Part shown: piece after piece, positions 47,336 through 60,970 of the stretch
How the letters are laid out: the number at the start of each line of letters is the position of its first letter
Numbering within the stretch: the first letter of the stretch is position 1
Assembly (NCBI GenBank): GCA_003586115.2
Contig: QVOM02000025.1
Span: 51,497,479 to 51,561,478 of the forward strand
From: Salvator merianae
Taxonomy: Eukaryota > Chordata > Lepidosauria > Squamata > Teiidae
Length of the DNA: 64,000 bases
Direction of reading: 5' to 3'
Made by a program: the position numbers and the translations under genes
The notes under the pieces: generated by a model
Seen by the model: the letters and a program-made list of their open reading frames with translations, nothing else
What the model was told of the DNA's origin: nothing
The model's database searches: none

Positions 47336-48039
47336 CATAAGCAATGTCTCCAGTAAGCCTACATCCACACGGAGATCAAATGGGTCAACTCTTGTCCAAT
47401 CATCCCTTCCTTTAAATGCCATAATCCCTTGGAAACAGCACCTCCATGCTCTTTTATTCATTCTGTACATTGCTCTCTTTCTGCTCCTGGGCATCGTACC
47501 CTTTCCTGGTCTTATGGGGTTACAACAAAGATTTATTACCCACTGCAAAGTCCCACCAACTCAAGTAATCCCACTCCTTTTTTCCAAATGTAAGATTCCA
47601 GCTTTAAAAAACAAATATTCACATTATTTCCAGGGATTGTATTTCTTTTAGGAAACCAGATATTCAAATACTTTTATTCTTTCTGAATTTTTATGCAAAT
47701 ACTAATGTCCCCAGTGGTCTTCCCTAGTTCTTCCACCACTTCAACTGAAGCAGCCAAACTGCCCCATTCTACTTTTCATTCCACTCCTTCAATCAAGCTC
47801 TTTTGCTGGATGAGATGTGCATTTGAACTGGTATCCTGCAGTGTAGTTGCATGGGAAAGGGGAAGGGTTCATGATGAGTTGGAGTGAGCTAGGTCATCAA
47901 GTTTCTGGACTAAAGCCCCAACTTCAATCTGTCTCAGTTTGCTAATAAGACTAACAAACAGGGAATGTTTGAGGGTGAACCTGCTTAAAGTAAGCCAGAT
48001 CAGCACATCTCTAGTATGGATACATTAAATGACGATGAT
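47336..48039. other. Anonymous sequence
   Basis: Nothing recognised. Confidence 0.4.
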
Positions 48040-48132
48040 GTTTATTTATAACACCCCTTTCACCAAAGGGCAGAACAACAAACATATACGTTTAACAGAC
48101 AAACAAAACTATATATATATACATATATATAT
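48040..48132 (-). repeat. LINE-like tail and (TA)n tract
   Basis: 'gtttatttataacacccctt' at 48040-48060 is a reversed L2-like tail; a (ta)n tract with one c follows at 48109-48132. Confidence 0.4.
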
Positions 48133-49344
48133 TGAACAAGCAAAGGGATTGATATCATCACTAATAGCAAAGCTAATTGAAAATTACTGATGCTAATATA
48201 ACAATCTTCTATTCTTTCATAGTTTGACTGATATTGCCTCTATCACCACCTCTTCTTTTTTTAAAAAAAAAAATCTTTTGTGGTCCTTGTCTTTCCTCTC
48301 CATCTCTTTTAGTACTCCTCTTTCCCTTCTGCTAACTCCAAGTCCTGCTGAAATGCAAAACTTCCTTAGCAAACAGCTAATTTTACGATTCCCTTCCAAA
48401 CGTTGGTTTAGATCTAGAGAATCCAAACAGTGTGTAACTACCTGTTCTCATATGAACAGTGAAGCATGATTCATAGAGGCTATTCAAATAGACAAGCATC
48501 CAAACAACTTTCAGCAATAGCAAGTTTATATAATACAGACTAGCTTGCATCTAAACATTATAGGTTAGGTAGAATGAATCCTTACCAGAACAATAACCCA
48601 CATGCCTAGAGTATAACCTCTAATTTCTGTTATAATTCATAGAATGGTTCCCAGGCATCCAGATAACAACTTATGCCCCTGAAGCCTTCCATCTGCAGCC
48701 TAGAAAGCTTATTATGCACACAGTGCTGTCCATCTGCATTTTCTAATAGTTACCACCAGCTTGCATAGCTGAGATACAATATTGTCTTAATAATCAAGAT
48801 GCTGCACTCTCCTAGATATTTAATTCCTAGCACCAAAACATTTTTATTAGTTGTTTATTCCCAAAGTCCAAACATATAATCATACTTCAATTGACTTCAT
48901 TGAGAGACCCCAGTAGTAGCTTTATACTGACAGTTGCTACAACAGATTGAACTAATCATTCTGCTTATAAATATGCCTTGGTAGATAATATATAAACAAA
49001 AGATTACTAAAGCACTGCTGCACCAAGCCAAGGAAATATCTAATACCATAAAGAACACTGACTAGGGGCCGCTGAGCTCAGAACTCTTAGAGATGTCCCT
49101 TTTATGGCCCCTTTCCAGAAAGTACAAAACTGCCACAGATACAGGGCACATACCCAAATCCCTAGTCAGTGGAAGGGGTCCCTAGAGATACAAAGTCCAC
49201 AAAGGAGATAGGAAAAGCCTCCCAAAGAGTTTTCTGAAAAAAATGGAAAGAATTCAAAATGAGTGATTCAGTATTTTCTTCTGACTGATGAACAAAAAAG
49301 TGAGTGTGTGTGTATCTGTGGGTTAAAGAATCCATATATAAAAA
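48133..49344. other. Anonymous AT-rich sequence
   Basis: Nothing recognised. Confidence 0.4.
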
Positions 49345-49400
49345 TGGATTATTTTTTATTCATTCAATCAATTGCATTTCTATTCTGTCCTATACCTCAA
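49345..49400 (-). repeat. LINE-like 3' tail, minus strand
   Basis: 'ttattcattcaatcaattgc...tctattctgtcctatacctcaaggt' follows the same reversed tail pattern as 31112-31145. Confidence 0.4.
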
Positions 49401-51889
49401 GGTTCTGACCTTTGCTTCAACTAAATTATATGAGATAAAGAAATATTTTATTTTATTTTTATTTCTAATACAGCTGTCTACAGAATCATATCAACACAGT
49501 TCCTGTGCACTAACGAGAAGCAAATGCAACTCTCAGATCCAGGTGCAAGATGAATTTCTGTCCCTAGGGGACAGTGCCAGTTTCACAACATGAAAGTTCT
49601 GTGTTGTCCTTGTTTGTGGGCTTCTTACTGTTGATTTTTATGCTAGGTATTGGTTGACCTATGGAGCAGTCTCCTCCACCAGCATAAATTTACCAGAGTA
49701 GATATTTCAAACAACAAGCATATTACACTGCTTTTTTCAGAATTTCTTGACATTTCAAATCCACATGTGGGAAAAGGAGCAACACAGAGGCAGCCACAAA
49801 GCATTTCTGTCATATATGTGGTGCCGTGCATGAGTCCCAGGGATGTGAGGGTAACGTAAAGAGGTCTGATGATGTTTGATGTTGCTGCTGAATTCCTCTT
49901 AGGATGGACTTTTTATTCAAAAGCCCATTCAAATATGCAGATCTTAGAGGAGAAAGATCAAGAAAAAAAATCAGAAGCAAAGTACATGTCTTACAAAAAG
50001 AGTAGGATTTTTTGAGTCGGTTCAGTTCTCAGTCAGGAATGGTGTATTGATTCAAAGTATAAATCCATATGGAGTGACGCAATCAACTAGCTGGAATTTA
50101 CAAATGTGCTTCTTCTTGGTTACCTGTTGTATCAATTCTTTTGTTGGGTTGTGGACAAGAATTTGAAGGAGTCTTCAAAACAAAAGTGGATGAAGTGTTT
50201 TTTTCCCTCATTCTCTTAGACTGTAACCCTCAATTACAAGTTCTCTGTGGAAGCCCCAGGGGCACTGTGATCAAATACTGATCATTGCATGCAACCAGAG
50301 ACTCTCCTTCAGTGGCCACTGATCAAAAAACACCAATAGCAATCTGTAGGTACCCATGGAAAAAGTGCATCCTTGGCTGTAATGCCCATATATACTAAAC
50401 CCTGAAGGGGACATCTAGCTGATTTAGAAGGACTTTCCCCAGCAATTCCACCTTGCTCATGGTAATGAGGGCAAAATTTGTCTAGGCTTGTTTCTTACAG
50501 CTGCTTCTAAGGCCTTCCTCTTCTTTCTCTCCTTATCTATCCACGCATAATTTCTTGCTTCAGTGGAAGGCCCTTCACTTTCCATTCACCCCTGTCATCT
50601 CAGTAGACAATTGAACCATTGGTCAATGGGGGAGATGGCACACAGATGTAAACAGGCTAGGAATTATGCCTATATAGATAAGAAGAGAAAGAAGGGGAAG
50701 CCTCTTAGAAGTGTTTCATCCAGAGAAATGGATTCTATTATGTCTGATGAGTGTTCATCATCCAGTTTTTAAAGGTGTAGTAGGGGGGTGAGCGATGCAC
50801 ACATCGCTTTAACCTTATGGGAACACTTATGGGGGCCTCCAAGTAATTTATCCATGCTCATTTGTTTTGTCTTGACATTGTGCAGTGAATTTAGGTTAGC
50901 CTTTTATGTTTTTGTAACAGATGTTTCATAGTTACCAGTTATAGATTTGGTTAATTGCTTCTTTGATGGTGAAACTATCTTCTCTGCATGATATTAAGAA
51001 AGTCTGTGGAAGTCAACAACAGGTAGATTAGAAGCAAATCAGAATGTGCCCACTGGAAAAAAAATTGTACATGTTAAAGGCTAGGTTTGAACTTATTATG
51101 CATGCATCCTTCAAAATAGGATTTGTCAATTGAAAATGCAGAACAGTTTCAATTTGGTATTGGAGTTCTGTGGTGTTTTTCATATTCTGAAGCATTAAAG
51201 CTGCTGAAATGTCCTGCCAAGTATTGATGTAAGCTTATTGACAAAACAGAATGCTGCACAGTTAGGACATCATCTCACAAGGCTCCTTACGGTGACTTAG
51301 TAATTACTGTTTCAATCACTGTGCATCTGATCTGCAGCATACTGTGCTTGACTTGCCAAAAATATAAAAAGAATTAGCTGATATAAATACAAATAAATTA
51401 CCTGAAACATAGTGTTTCAGGTCTGAAAAAGAAAACCAACAACAGATTTTAAAGGCTAGCTGTTATAATTCCAGCGAGGGTATAGGACCTAAAGAAAGTT
51501 GAGCTTACCAGCTGAGTAGTGAGACCATTTTGTCCTGCCTTCCCTTTGATAAACAAGGGCCATGAGCATCTTCCCCTCTTAAGCAGGTGACTAAATACAG
51601 CCAATTGTGGGAGATAACAAAAAAGGTTGCTGCATTTTCACATTCTCTCTCCAGCCATTCATATGCAGAGACACCCATCAACCCATTTCATGCCTGCATA
51701 GGATTTAACTGGTTGCTTTTTATGGGGCCATGTAGGAATTTTGTCACATGCACCAGTAGCGCACTCCTTTTCAACTACTTCAAATTGTCAGGAATAAATT
51801 GCATTAATTGCTAGAGATGAAGTTGAGTTGGATCATTATCGCATAGATGCAGGAATTAGCATTTTGCTAGCTTGATGCAATCTAGTCAC
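49401..51889. other. Anonymous sequence
   Basis: About 2.5 kb with no recognised gene or repeat end. The frame at 50563-50772 (basic, then Ser-rich end) has no family match. Confidence 0.35.
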
Positions 51890-52170
51890 AGCTGACTCTT
51901 GCCAACTATATGGATTGACTTCTCCAGTCTGACCAGACTTCTAGAATTTTTCTTAGGTCTGCCAGGAAGGTTTCCATCACTGTTGTAGTTAAGTCTACCC
52001 ATCTACTAGCTGGCTGGCCTCTTTTTCTTCTCCCTTTTACTTTCCCTCGCATCACCGTATTTTCCAAGAAGTATGCTCTCCTCACTATTTGCCCAAAATA
52101 TGATAGTTTAAGTCTCATCAATTGTGCTTCTAATGAATTTTGAGGTTTCATTTGTACAGAATCCACTGAT
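51890..52170 (-). pseudogene. BovB/RTE-type LINE, C-terminal fragment
   Basis: The minus frame 52166-51906 reads LKLSYFGQIVRRAYFLE, then GKVKGRRKRGQPASRWVD, then a DLRKILEVWSDWRSQS ending. The order follows the C-terminal block of RTE/BovB reverse transcriptases (LxLxYFGHIMRR...LExTLMLGKIEGRRRRGRQ..RWLD...DLRELVxDRxxWR). That block is a ~80-residue tail after the polymerase; only it survives, as expected for a 5'-truncated insertion. It stays open across this block but has no upstream polymerase or endonuclease. BovB in squamates is known for horizontal transfer among vertebrates. Confidence 0.85.
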
Positions 52171-52559
52171 TAGCCTTTCTAGCAATCTATGGTACCAGAA
52201 GAACCTTTTCAAGCACTAAATTTCTGCAGCAAAATTGGGCAGCATAGGGAAGCTTAACCATCACTGTAGTACCCTTGGATATATATGGGGTCCAGCTCCC
52301 CCTTCATTGCCAGATGGTCCTTAGGGACTGAGACAGAGATATCCCAGTCACTGCCTCAAAACCTAGCCAGCACCATCTATATGAGAGCAAGGGGTATGTC
52401 CAACCTTCACACTGGTATTGCAGTGTGGTCCTGAGTGCCTGGGATGCAACTGGCATTTTTTCATGATGGGAGAATGAGGACAATTAACCGCCCTCTCCTA
52501 GAATTAGCTTGATTATAAAACTTATTCCTTGCCTGCAAGCGAGGCTGGCCATAGAAATT
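52171..52559. other. Anonymous sequence
   Basis: May contain decayed upstream BovB sequence on the minus strand; nothing else recognised. Confidence 0.3.
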
Positions 52560-52660
52560 GCCAAACCAATTAACTTAGCCATAGAAAAAGCAGGAAAAAA
52601 AAAGCAGGTGTATCTGATGCTTGGCAGATTTTCTACAGTGTTTGGCAACCCCAGCTTTGC
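52560..52660. repeat. Dispersed repeat, partner at 26540-26640
   Basis: 'agccatagaaaaagcagg', an A run, 'caggtgtatctgatgcttgg' and 'acagtgtttggcaacccc' repeat the order of the 26.5-kb copy at roughly three-quarters identity by eye. Confidence 0.7.
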
Positions 52661-55600
52661 AACAAGTTTTACTGAGCTACATTGGGTAAAAAAAAAATAG
52701 AAGCCCCATAAATTGAGATGGAGGGGCGGGGTTTCTACACTGCTGGGAATTAGAATGTCAGAAATGATTAGAGGATTTTGCCATGAAGAAGGCATCACAA
52801 AATAAGTTGTATTGATGATTCTATACGTACTATGCAAAATACATCAGTCTTTTTATAGTAGATGAGGCACCTGTACTTCACTGCTTGGTCTAGCATGTTT
52901 TTCAAGGTCAACTCCATGTTCATGTTGATCTTGGCTTTGAACCATCTCACTATTCATTTTCTTTGGTATTTAACACCATTTCCTTCAGAATTCTATTTAG
53001 TATTCATCAAGGTGTACCACAACCTAAAATACTAATGCCTGTTTCACCATATTTATAATTCATGAATATGTTTTTGACTGTGAGCACACAGTGATTTCCA
53101 TTACCCTTTACTCCTGAAATTAAAGGCATTCCATAGTGATACTGGTTTGCAACTCATACTTCATTCAGTTGTGTGGGGAGGCATCAGTGGTTAAGACCAT
53201 TTTGCATGAGTTTCATGTTTGAAAGAAAAAGCCATTAGAGGCACCCTGTGTCTTTAAAATCCATTTTATTTATTTTATTTACATTTTAACAATGTTTGAG
53301 GGGATAAACCTCTTAAGAATTACTGTATCATTTGTGAGGAGAGTTGCTGAATCTTAAGAAGGCAAACACACTCAGCTCTAACAAATATTTGACTCAAAGT
53401 AGAGTTCTGGAAAATTGCTGTTGTCAATCACAAATATGACTTTATTTTCTCAAATACAGTAATAAAAATGTTGTTAAAATTATTATCATCATCCATTAAT
53501 CCCTAGTACTGTAAGAGAAGAGTCAGCAAAAGAAGTACAATTGAGAAATATCCCCAGAGGCTCCTGCTGTTGCTAGTTTTCATAGATGGCAGTGTAGTAT
53601 CATGGTTCTAGAATTGGACTTCGATGTAGTGGCAAAGGGGTGGAGAAATTGATTTAAATCAGTGCTTATCATGATCTTGATCAGGTCATCTAAATTACTT
53701 CACCGGGCTGCAGTGTAACTTAAAAAAAAGAAAGAAAGCTGCTTCAGTGACATTTTTTGTAGAATGACAGTACTGAAATTTAATAAATGCATATATGCTA
53801 TGATTTCCTGTTGTCTTTCAGTCTTCCCATGCCTTTTATCACAGGTAGATTTTGGCAAGTGTTTTGATGTTTGGAAGAGCTGAGAAACATAAGTTAGCAT
53901 GATCATTTTATTTGAGAAAGAAAGAAAATAAGAACTTAAACTGGTGCCAAATCAACATGGGATAACTTGTTACAAAAATAAACAAACACATAAAAGCATC
54001 CAAAATGTTTCTACACAATACCTTAGTTTCTAATGGGCAAATATTTTCAAATCCTTCTGCTTTAAAAAGCTGCTTCAGCTCTATGATCCAGTTCTATATA
54101 TCAACCTGCGTGGTTAACAAAATGACATCAGACCAAACTGACAATATATTATTTTGATGTGTGTGTTTTTATAGCATCCTTACAAATATTCATGTACAGA
54201 CATATGGTTACAAATTTCAGCTAATTCATGGTCCAGCTTGGTACAAAGGTGAAATCTCATAGTGAAATGTATACACAGCTAAATTCAGGTATAAATAACT
54301 GTTTCTCTTTTAATATTAGTGAATACAATTTGCAATCTTCTGCTGATCTTGGTAAGATTCAGGGATTATTAAAACGGAAGATGGGTTCATTACAATACTC
54401 ATTCAACTTACCTTATCTTTAGAATGCTGCTTCCATGACCCCTATCCATATCCTCAATCCAAATGTGCTTTTGAACCTCAGAATTTAATTTAATGTTGGA
54501 TTTACAGGTCACAAACAATAAGCCAATACCTCTGCTTACATGTGCAGTATAGATGCAGCCATTATCTCCATTTTTGGTGACTTCAAATACAGGCCCAAGG
54601 AAGCTGGAAGTAAAAGTGTGAGGAACCACTCAGAAGGTGAGCACCTCAGCCTAGTACCTGCTCTGAAAATCTGTGGCTTCACATGGAGCCTGGGAACCAT
54701 CCAGTGGTGCTGTAGAGAGTTTAGTTTCAGTGGAGCCACCTGACATCCAGGGAGACTGCTATGCACTAGCTCAACCTTAGCCACAATCAATGTTTGCCTC
54801 ATGTATGTGTTCCCTACAGTTGTCAAATCACTCAAGGTTATCAAGGTCTGAATGATAATTACCAATGTAAAACAAAATATTTCAGTCTGCATATTAACAG
54901 GAGCAGATATAGATATCCCTGGTGATCACAATAAGGTTGAAAAAGGAATAAACTGGGCTGGCAGGGAATTACACATTTCCAGTTATTCCAGCAAGATCTA
55001 AGGCTAACAGGTTGGTTTATGAACTGCTCTAGGAGGATTGCAATTGGCTGCCATGTGTTTCTTCAGGAATAAAGGAAAAAAGGAAGGAATTCTGAAACAG
55101 AAAAATAGTCCACATTGACAATCTTTATTGATGAAAACAAAATAATAAAAGAACTTTTAATCAACAAGAAGTGACAGGCTAAGAAGGCAAACAAATGGGC
55201 TTTTCTCAATAAAGCAGTACAGTCAGGCAAAACAGACAGCAAAGCAACATTAAGCTATAGGGTGCATTCTAAACATTTTTACTAGTGAAAGATTGACAGG
55301 AGAAAAATAGTTTCACTTTAGACTGAGCAGTGGAGACCCTTCCAGTGTGTTTGTAAGTGTCTGATGAGAAGCTAAAAATGTTTCTAATGTGTCTCTAAAA
55401 CTAAAGAATAAAATAACAGAGACAGGCAACAGAAGATGGTTCTCACCATCCAAAATCTCCTACGAGCAGTCTTCAGCAGGCTAAAATGGAAAAGTGAAAA
55501 TAGGAGTAGGGTTCTCAGTCTCAGCATGGATCTCTGCCCTTCTTGCAAAGTTCAAAGGCTCAAGTACCACTTGCACAAGAGAGCAGGTGCTCTGAGGCTT

Positions 55601-56550
55601 GGAAGCCGAATGGAAAGGCAGTGGAGGGACAGAAAAGTAGAAAACGCCACAATCTTCAATCCCTGAGTGGAAAAACAGCTCTTTGCTGCATGGCAGGAAG
55701 CCCAGAGACTCAGAATCTTTACAGTAGAGCCAAAGAAGGTGTCACCACAGATCTTTGGATATATCCACAGTACTAGCCCAAGGATGGACAAATACTTACA
55801 CATCTTGCATCAGTGAATAGGTGTGATGGATGATCTTGCAGAGATCTTCATATTCAATAGGAAGAAGTGATGTTCAGTGAGTTTCAGCTTAGTGTTCATC
55901 TCTTCTAGAGGGGAGAAAAATACCTATCCTATGGGGCTAATACAATACAGAGAAGTGGTGAACAAAGGTGGAACATGAGATAGGTAAAGACCATGTCCAG
56001 TTGTTTACATGTAAAATGTAAATGGAAGGGACAATGAGTTAATCAACCTTTACCTTTACTCCAGGCATGTAGAGGTGTTACATTGCTGTAATAGCTGCCT
56101 AATTGATTCAAGATTAAAAAAAAATAACTTTGCCAGGTTTACACAAAAAGGCTTGCTTTCAGAAATAACTTCATTCTGTTGCCCTGCCTTCAGGGGTATC
56201 CTGTTTACTTGTGACTCCGTCCTTCTTGTTTACTTGTCCTTTACAAATGAAGCATTTGTGGGATGGGTGGTAACAGGAACCCAAATTCTGAAACAGTAAC
56301 TTTATTTCTGTGTCTAAAGTGTCTCTGCAGATGCCCTCTACAGCATATTATGGTCCAGGTACTCATGCAGCCTTAAAGTCCATAGTCCACACAGTCTTGG
56401 CTATAAGTGCACGAGAGTAATGTGTGTAACAAGGTAAACGTCCTGTCACTGTTGTTGCTGTTATTATTATTATTGAAAACAAAAGCATTTATTTCCTGTT
56501 CTTTATTGTTCAAGCAAGGACAACTTCAACATTTAAATAAAACAAAGTGA
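52661..56550. other. Anonymous sequence
   Basis: About 3.9 kb with no gene, element terminus or array recognised. The frames at 54536-54892 and 55436-55803 overlap other frames on the opposite strand and show no domain. Confidence 0.35.
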
Positions 56551-57023
56551 GCCTTTCCACACAGCAACCAAGCCCACAATAATTTGGGTGACCACTGCCA
56601 TGTGCCAAGGGTCATCCATATTGTGACTGGCATAGCCCAATCCAGTTTCAGAGACTGAGGATGATAGTTTGTGACCTCTGAAGTCACAATTTGTGGCTGT
56701 TTGGCTGGACACCCAGAAGTGGCACACTTCCAGGGCAGCCTCTGGATACCCAGTAAGATGGCATTGGATGTAGTAGACCAGACCATGGCTTATGTGCTGT
56801 CTCCACATGTGCTGCAGTCTGATATATTGGTTGAAATACTGTGTGGACTGTGTGCAAGCAGCTGATGCTTGGAGCAGGATGTGGTACCATTTTCACTCTG
56901 TAGACCACTCCAATGCACTGAAAATGTGATCTACCAGGAGGCATGGCCTCCTGGTAGACCATTCCATAGGGCAGATGATACACTCTAATGGGTCTCCAAC
57001 TGGCCCAGTGCAGCCACAGCCTA
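56551..57023. mobile_element. MITE copy, GAGCCTTTCCACAC end (approximate)
   Basis: Left GAGCCTTTCCACACAGC resembles the GGGCCTTTCCACAC group. Interior 'tggcacacttccagggcagcc' and 'ccagaccatggc' fit the group's body. The right end is uncertain because another MITE starts at 57036. Confidence 0.4.
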
Positions 57024-57035
57024 GGACACCACTAG

Positions 57036-57234
57036 GGCTGTATCCACAGACACAAAAATATTTGTTTGAAAGTGGATTAGAGGACACTAGTGTTCCCATC
57101 CCACCTCTAATCCACATTAAAGGCCTTTAAAAATGCATTTTCTGCCCTTTAATGTGGATTAGACTCACTAGTGTGCAGATGCTACCACTTCTAAGCTGCT
57201 TTCAAGTCACTTTTTAATGTGTGTGGATGCAGCC
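57036..57234. mobile_element. Short MITE (199 bp), TSD TAG
   Basis: Left GGCTGTATCCACAGACA, right (reverse complement) GGCTGCATCCACACACATT. Flanked by TAG at 57033-57035 and 57235-57237. Centre has a 'gtggattaga...tctaatccac' dyad and 'ctttaatgtgg' repeats. A diverged, interrupted relative lies at 14215-14831. Confidence 0.85.
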
Positions 57235-57237
57235 TAG

Positions 57238-58153
57238 AATTTTACTGTTAACTAATTAAATGAAAACAGCATGGTCAGCCTAAACTACCAACAAATGCAT
57301 ATGTGGACAGGTATGTATTCATTGGAACTTAGAACCATATATGTGTAACACTAGTTGTATCTCCAAAGAAGGGGGTCCTACCAAAAGAAATCTCCTTTTG
57401 AGTTGTCATATAAGCTTCAGATAAGTCTGTGCAAAGTCCAAAGACCTTCTAGTAAATCACCACATGTAGGCTTCTAAGGTGATCTAATAATTTAAGTACT
57501 AAGTTCATTAAGTAATCAGTGAGGACTTACAAGGTATGTGTCCCCTCTTGCCCTGCCTTTGTCACATGATGGTACCTCATTTTGACTACTGGAAGATCAA
57601 ATCTGTAACTGAATTTCTTTCTAATATTCTCTAACAGAGAAAAGAAGGACATTTTAAATCAGTAACATGGAATCTTATGAAACTGAGGAATCCACAGACT
57701 TCTAAATTGATTCAATAAGTTCAGTCTATTGTATGTTATACTACATCACTTCTGACAGAGGAAAAAAATTATTTGAAGATTTCTTTGATAAAGCCAATGT
57801 GTATTTTATTGCCAAAAGAATGCACAATACAGATTTAATATTTAAATATTTTGCATGATAACTGCAATTAAAACAGTGATCCTTGTGCAAACAACAATTA
57901 TTACTAACAGAAAAATAAAACAGATGGAAGAAAGAACTATGAAGCTTCTGACAACATTTTGCTTTACTCTGACTACAGCTAAACAGAGAAAGAAATTGTA
58001 CAACACTCTTAACTTTTTAAAAGTTGGGAACTGACTTATTTTGAGTGTCAGCTAGCCTTTAATTGTCGTGACTATCTCCCATTAAATCTAAATTATTGGA
58101 TTCAGATTACCTGATTGTTCTGGGAGTTTAATATCATCATTGCTACCAGTTTT
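57238..58153. other. Anonymous AT-rich sequence
   Basis: Nothing recognised. Confidence 0.4.
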
Positions 58154-58156
58154 ATA

Positions 58157-58652
58157 GGGTCTTTCTACACTCGCTAGTATTCCTTACCAGCAAGTGCCCT
58201 CAGAGCTCACCATTGCTGGTATACTCCATCTGCACAGGACAGAGCATAATCCAGATTAAGGGACCCTGATATGGATTACCAGGAGTCCTTGACATTGAAG
58301 CCAACCAGCATACCAGTTTGGCCTAATCTGGAACATGGAGACATGCAGAAGGCACACCTCTATCTTCCAGACTACCTGGGGACCTGTTTCAGCAGCTCAC
58401 CAAAATGCAGTCCCAAAGTGGGTTCCCTAGGGTCTCCAGGGCTAGGAACTTTCATTTCTAGTTCCTTGGAGCCTTGGAGACAGTCCCAAAGCTGGTGCGA
58501 GCTTTGGATGGGTGATACAGGGGCTGATTTGGACCAACACCATCATGTGGATGGCACTGTTCCAGACCATACCTTGCTCTGGCCTGAGTCAGCAGGTCTT
58601 GCTGGTTCAGACCCACTAATTCAGATCATAGCCAGGTAGTGCGGAAAGGCCC
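58157..58652. mobile_element. MITE (496 bp), TSD ATA
   Basis: Left GGGTCTTTCTACACTCGC, right (reverse complement) GGGCCTTTCCGCACTAC. Flanked by ATA at 58154-58156 and 58653-58655. The 122-residue frame at 58271-58639 is a chance reading of the interior. Confidence 0.8.
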
Positions 58653-58655
58653 ATA

Positions 58656-59827
58656 GTGTCAACTTCTTGACAATGATTTTAACAGCACTCTATAAAGTTT
58701 GCCTCCATGCCAAGAGAAAAGAGCAGAACAGGAGAGTGAGAACATTGAGTCATACTCCAGGGACTAGGCATGAATATACTTTAAAGACGCAACCCAAATA
58801 ATGAGAACAGAATTACAGCCACTTTCTTCTATAAAGCAACAAAGAGCTTTATAACAACAGAAGCTTTGTGTTGCAAATACCTTCTCCTTTTCCCCCTTGC
58901 AACAGAGCTTGAGCCAAGAATTTTCCTTTCAAAAACAACTTAAACTTCTGCCTACAGTAAATTGAATTTTACTTAGTATGAGATGTGTACTATTTCCTAC
59001 TATAGATGTAAAGGAACAGTAACATCTTCACACTGAGTAAAAATCAATTTACTCCATGTGGTGAATGAAAATGTATCTCATGCCTGCTGTGCAGTAAGAT
59101 GTGTCAAACCATATCCAAGTACATTTCTTTGAAAAGAAGTATTGCTAAAGAGGGTGAATCCGGATGAAATGCCTAATTTAACTTCTTAGAGCATGTTCTG
59201 GCAAGAATCATCTTTAAACATTACAAGATATTTTATGTTGTGTTGATTATAGTTTGCTGTGTTCACTTCACTATTATCTGTTCAACCGTTATCAAGGGTG
59301 AGTGGAATGTTTCTGTATGGAACATCTGAGAGATGCCATACAATTGTCCTCCTTTCTATTCATGGAAAGCAATAAAAAAAATTTTAAAAAAGACACTAAA
59401 CATTCAAATGTGCATTTGAACAGTACTGAAACCCAGCTGTTTATAGTTAGTTGCAGGTTGCGGCAAATGTATCTTATATGGAGAAGCTGGTATGTAGTCA
59501 AGCAGATAATGATATCACCATAAAGAAGCAACATCAGAAGACAGCACTGCACATGTCCTTGGATTTATTCACATCCAGAAAACTATCCAAATGCTTGGAG
59601 TAGGAGGTATTTTACATTGCATTTTATATAATTAAAAAAAAAACACCTACTCTACTCTTCCCTACCCGCCCCCTCAAAATATACAGCGACAAAGGAAAAT
59701 GACAGAGAGGGAGAATATATTAATATCACAGCAGGACAGATTGAAAAGACATGTATTACTTTTGCTGCAATCCAGCAGTACTGAATTGCGTAATGAAAAT
59801 TAGACCTATGATTAATTTAGAGACTAA
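58656..59827. other. Anonymous AT-rich sequence
   Basis: Nothing recognised. Confidence 0.4.
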
Positions 59828-60086
59828 GGATTTTTCCACACTTACATCTCTTGGAGTGGTCTAACTATCCCAGTCCACTCTGTTCCAAGATAAGAGGTGA
59901 TGTGCTGTCTGTATTGTGAGGGTGGGGACAGCATCTGCTCTGGGCTAAGCTAGGCAGAAATGCCACAGCTGTTCAGTTCTATGCAACTGACTCTCTGTCT
60001 AAGGCATCATCCACCCCTTCCAGCAATTGGCCCAGGCCCCATCACTTCAAGGGCATGACTGAATAGAACTGTATTCAAAGGTAATA
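59828..60086. mobile_element. Left part of a MITE (probable)
   Basis: GGATTTTTCCACACTTACATC follows TAA, as in related MITEs. No right end before the next MITE at 60087. Confidence 0.4.
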
Positions 60087-60489
60087 GGCCTGTTAACACT
60101 GCAGTGCTAGTTAGTGTCTGGACGTTCACTAGCACAGTGCATCCACACTGTGCAGAGGCCCTAGCATCCAAGAGTGACTACAGCCGCTCCTGAATGCTAC
60201 TACTGGGAGCAGCTGGTCTACTCCTGGTAAACATGTTCGAATGCTGCAGGTCCTGATGTGGCTGCAGCTGAGAAGTTGTGCAACACATCCCCAGTCATCA
60301 TGGCACCAGCCAGATGTTTCCACAGCCACTGTCATGGCAGATGGCCAACATTCACACTGCAAATTCTTGAAGCCCAATTGTGGGCTGTTCCAAACTCTTG
60401 TAATACAAATGGTCATCACACCATGGGGCCTATTCCAGCTTAGGATGGTAGGATTCTGCCATTCTAAGCTGGAAAGTGTGAACAGGTCC
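60087..60489. mobile_element. MITE, GGNCCTGTTMACACT ends
   Basis: Left GGCCTGTTAACACTGC, right (reverse complement) GGACCTGTTCACACTTTCC. Shares 'tagcttagaatggnagaat'-type dyads with 16387-16735. TSD not clear. Confidence 0.55.
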
Positions 60490-60900
60490 AACGTGCCTAT
60501 CTTTGTGGCAGGGTTTCACAGACATAACAAAAGGGACAGCTTGGAGACACATCAGATACCGTAGCGTGTGGCCCTCATGTTCCTAACCCTTCTCTAAACC
60601 TCATTTTCTGTCACAGAATGTTCATCAGAGGAGGTGGGGAGTAGACTGGTGTGTGAACAAACCCATCTCTAAGCCTTCTCTGAGTCTCCTCAGAGTTTTG
60701 TTTTGTATTATTTTTTGCTGTGCGTGATCACAACCTTGGATAAGCATCAAAGATGGGGCTGTGGCATTTTGCTTATTCTGGCTCAGTTGCAGAAGCACCA
60801 AAGGCTGGACCAGAACTAGATGACTTGAGATAGTTATAGACCCCTTAAAACAACAAATGAGGGATAGGGACCCCTTGGGATGATTCTGGACCATGATAAC
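60490..60900. other. Anonymous sequence
   Basis: Nothing recognised. Confidence 0.4.
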
Positions 60901-60970
60901 AAAGGGCCTTTTCACACTTTCCACAATAGAATGTTCAATTGCAAACATTCCACAATGGAACAGTTCCTAC

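Noticed and set aside
51906..52166. Intact BovB protein
   Set aside because: The frame is open but covers only the short C-terminal block; no endonuclease or polymerase domain is present upstream.
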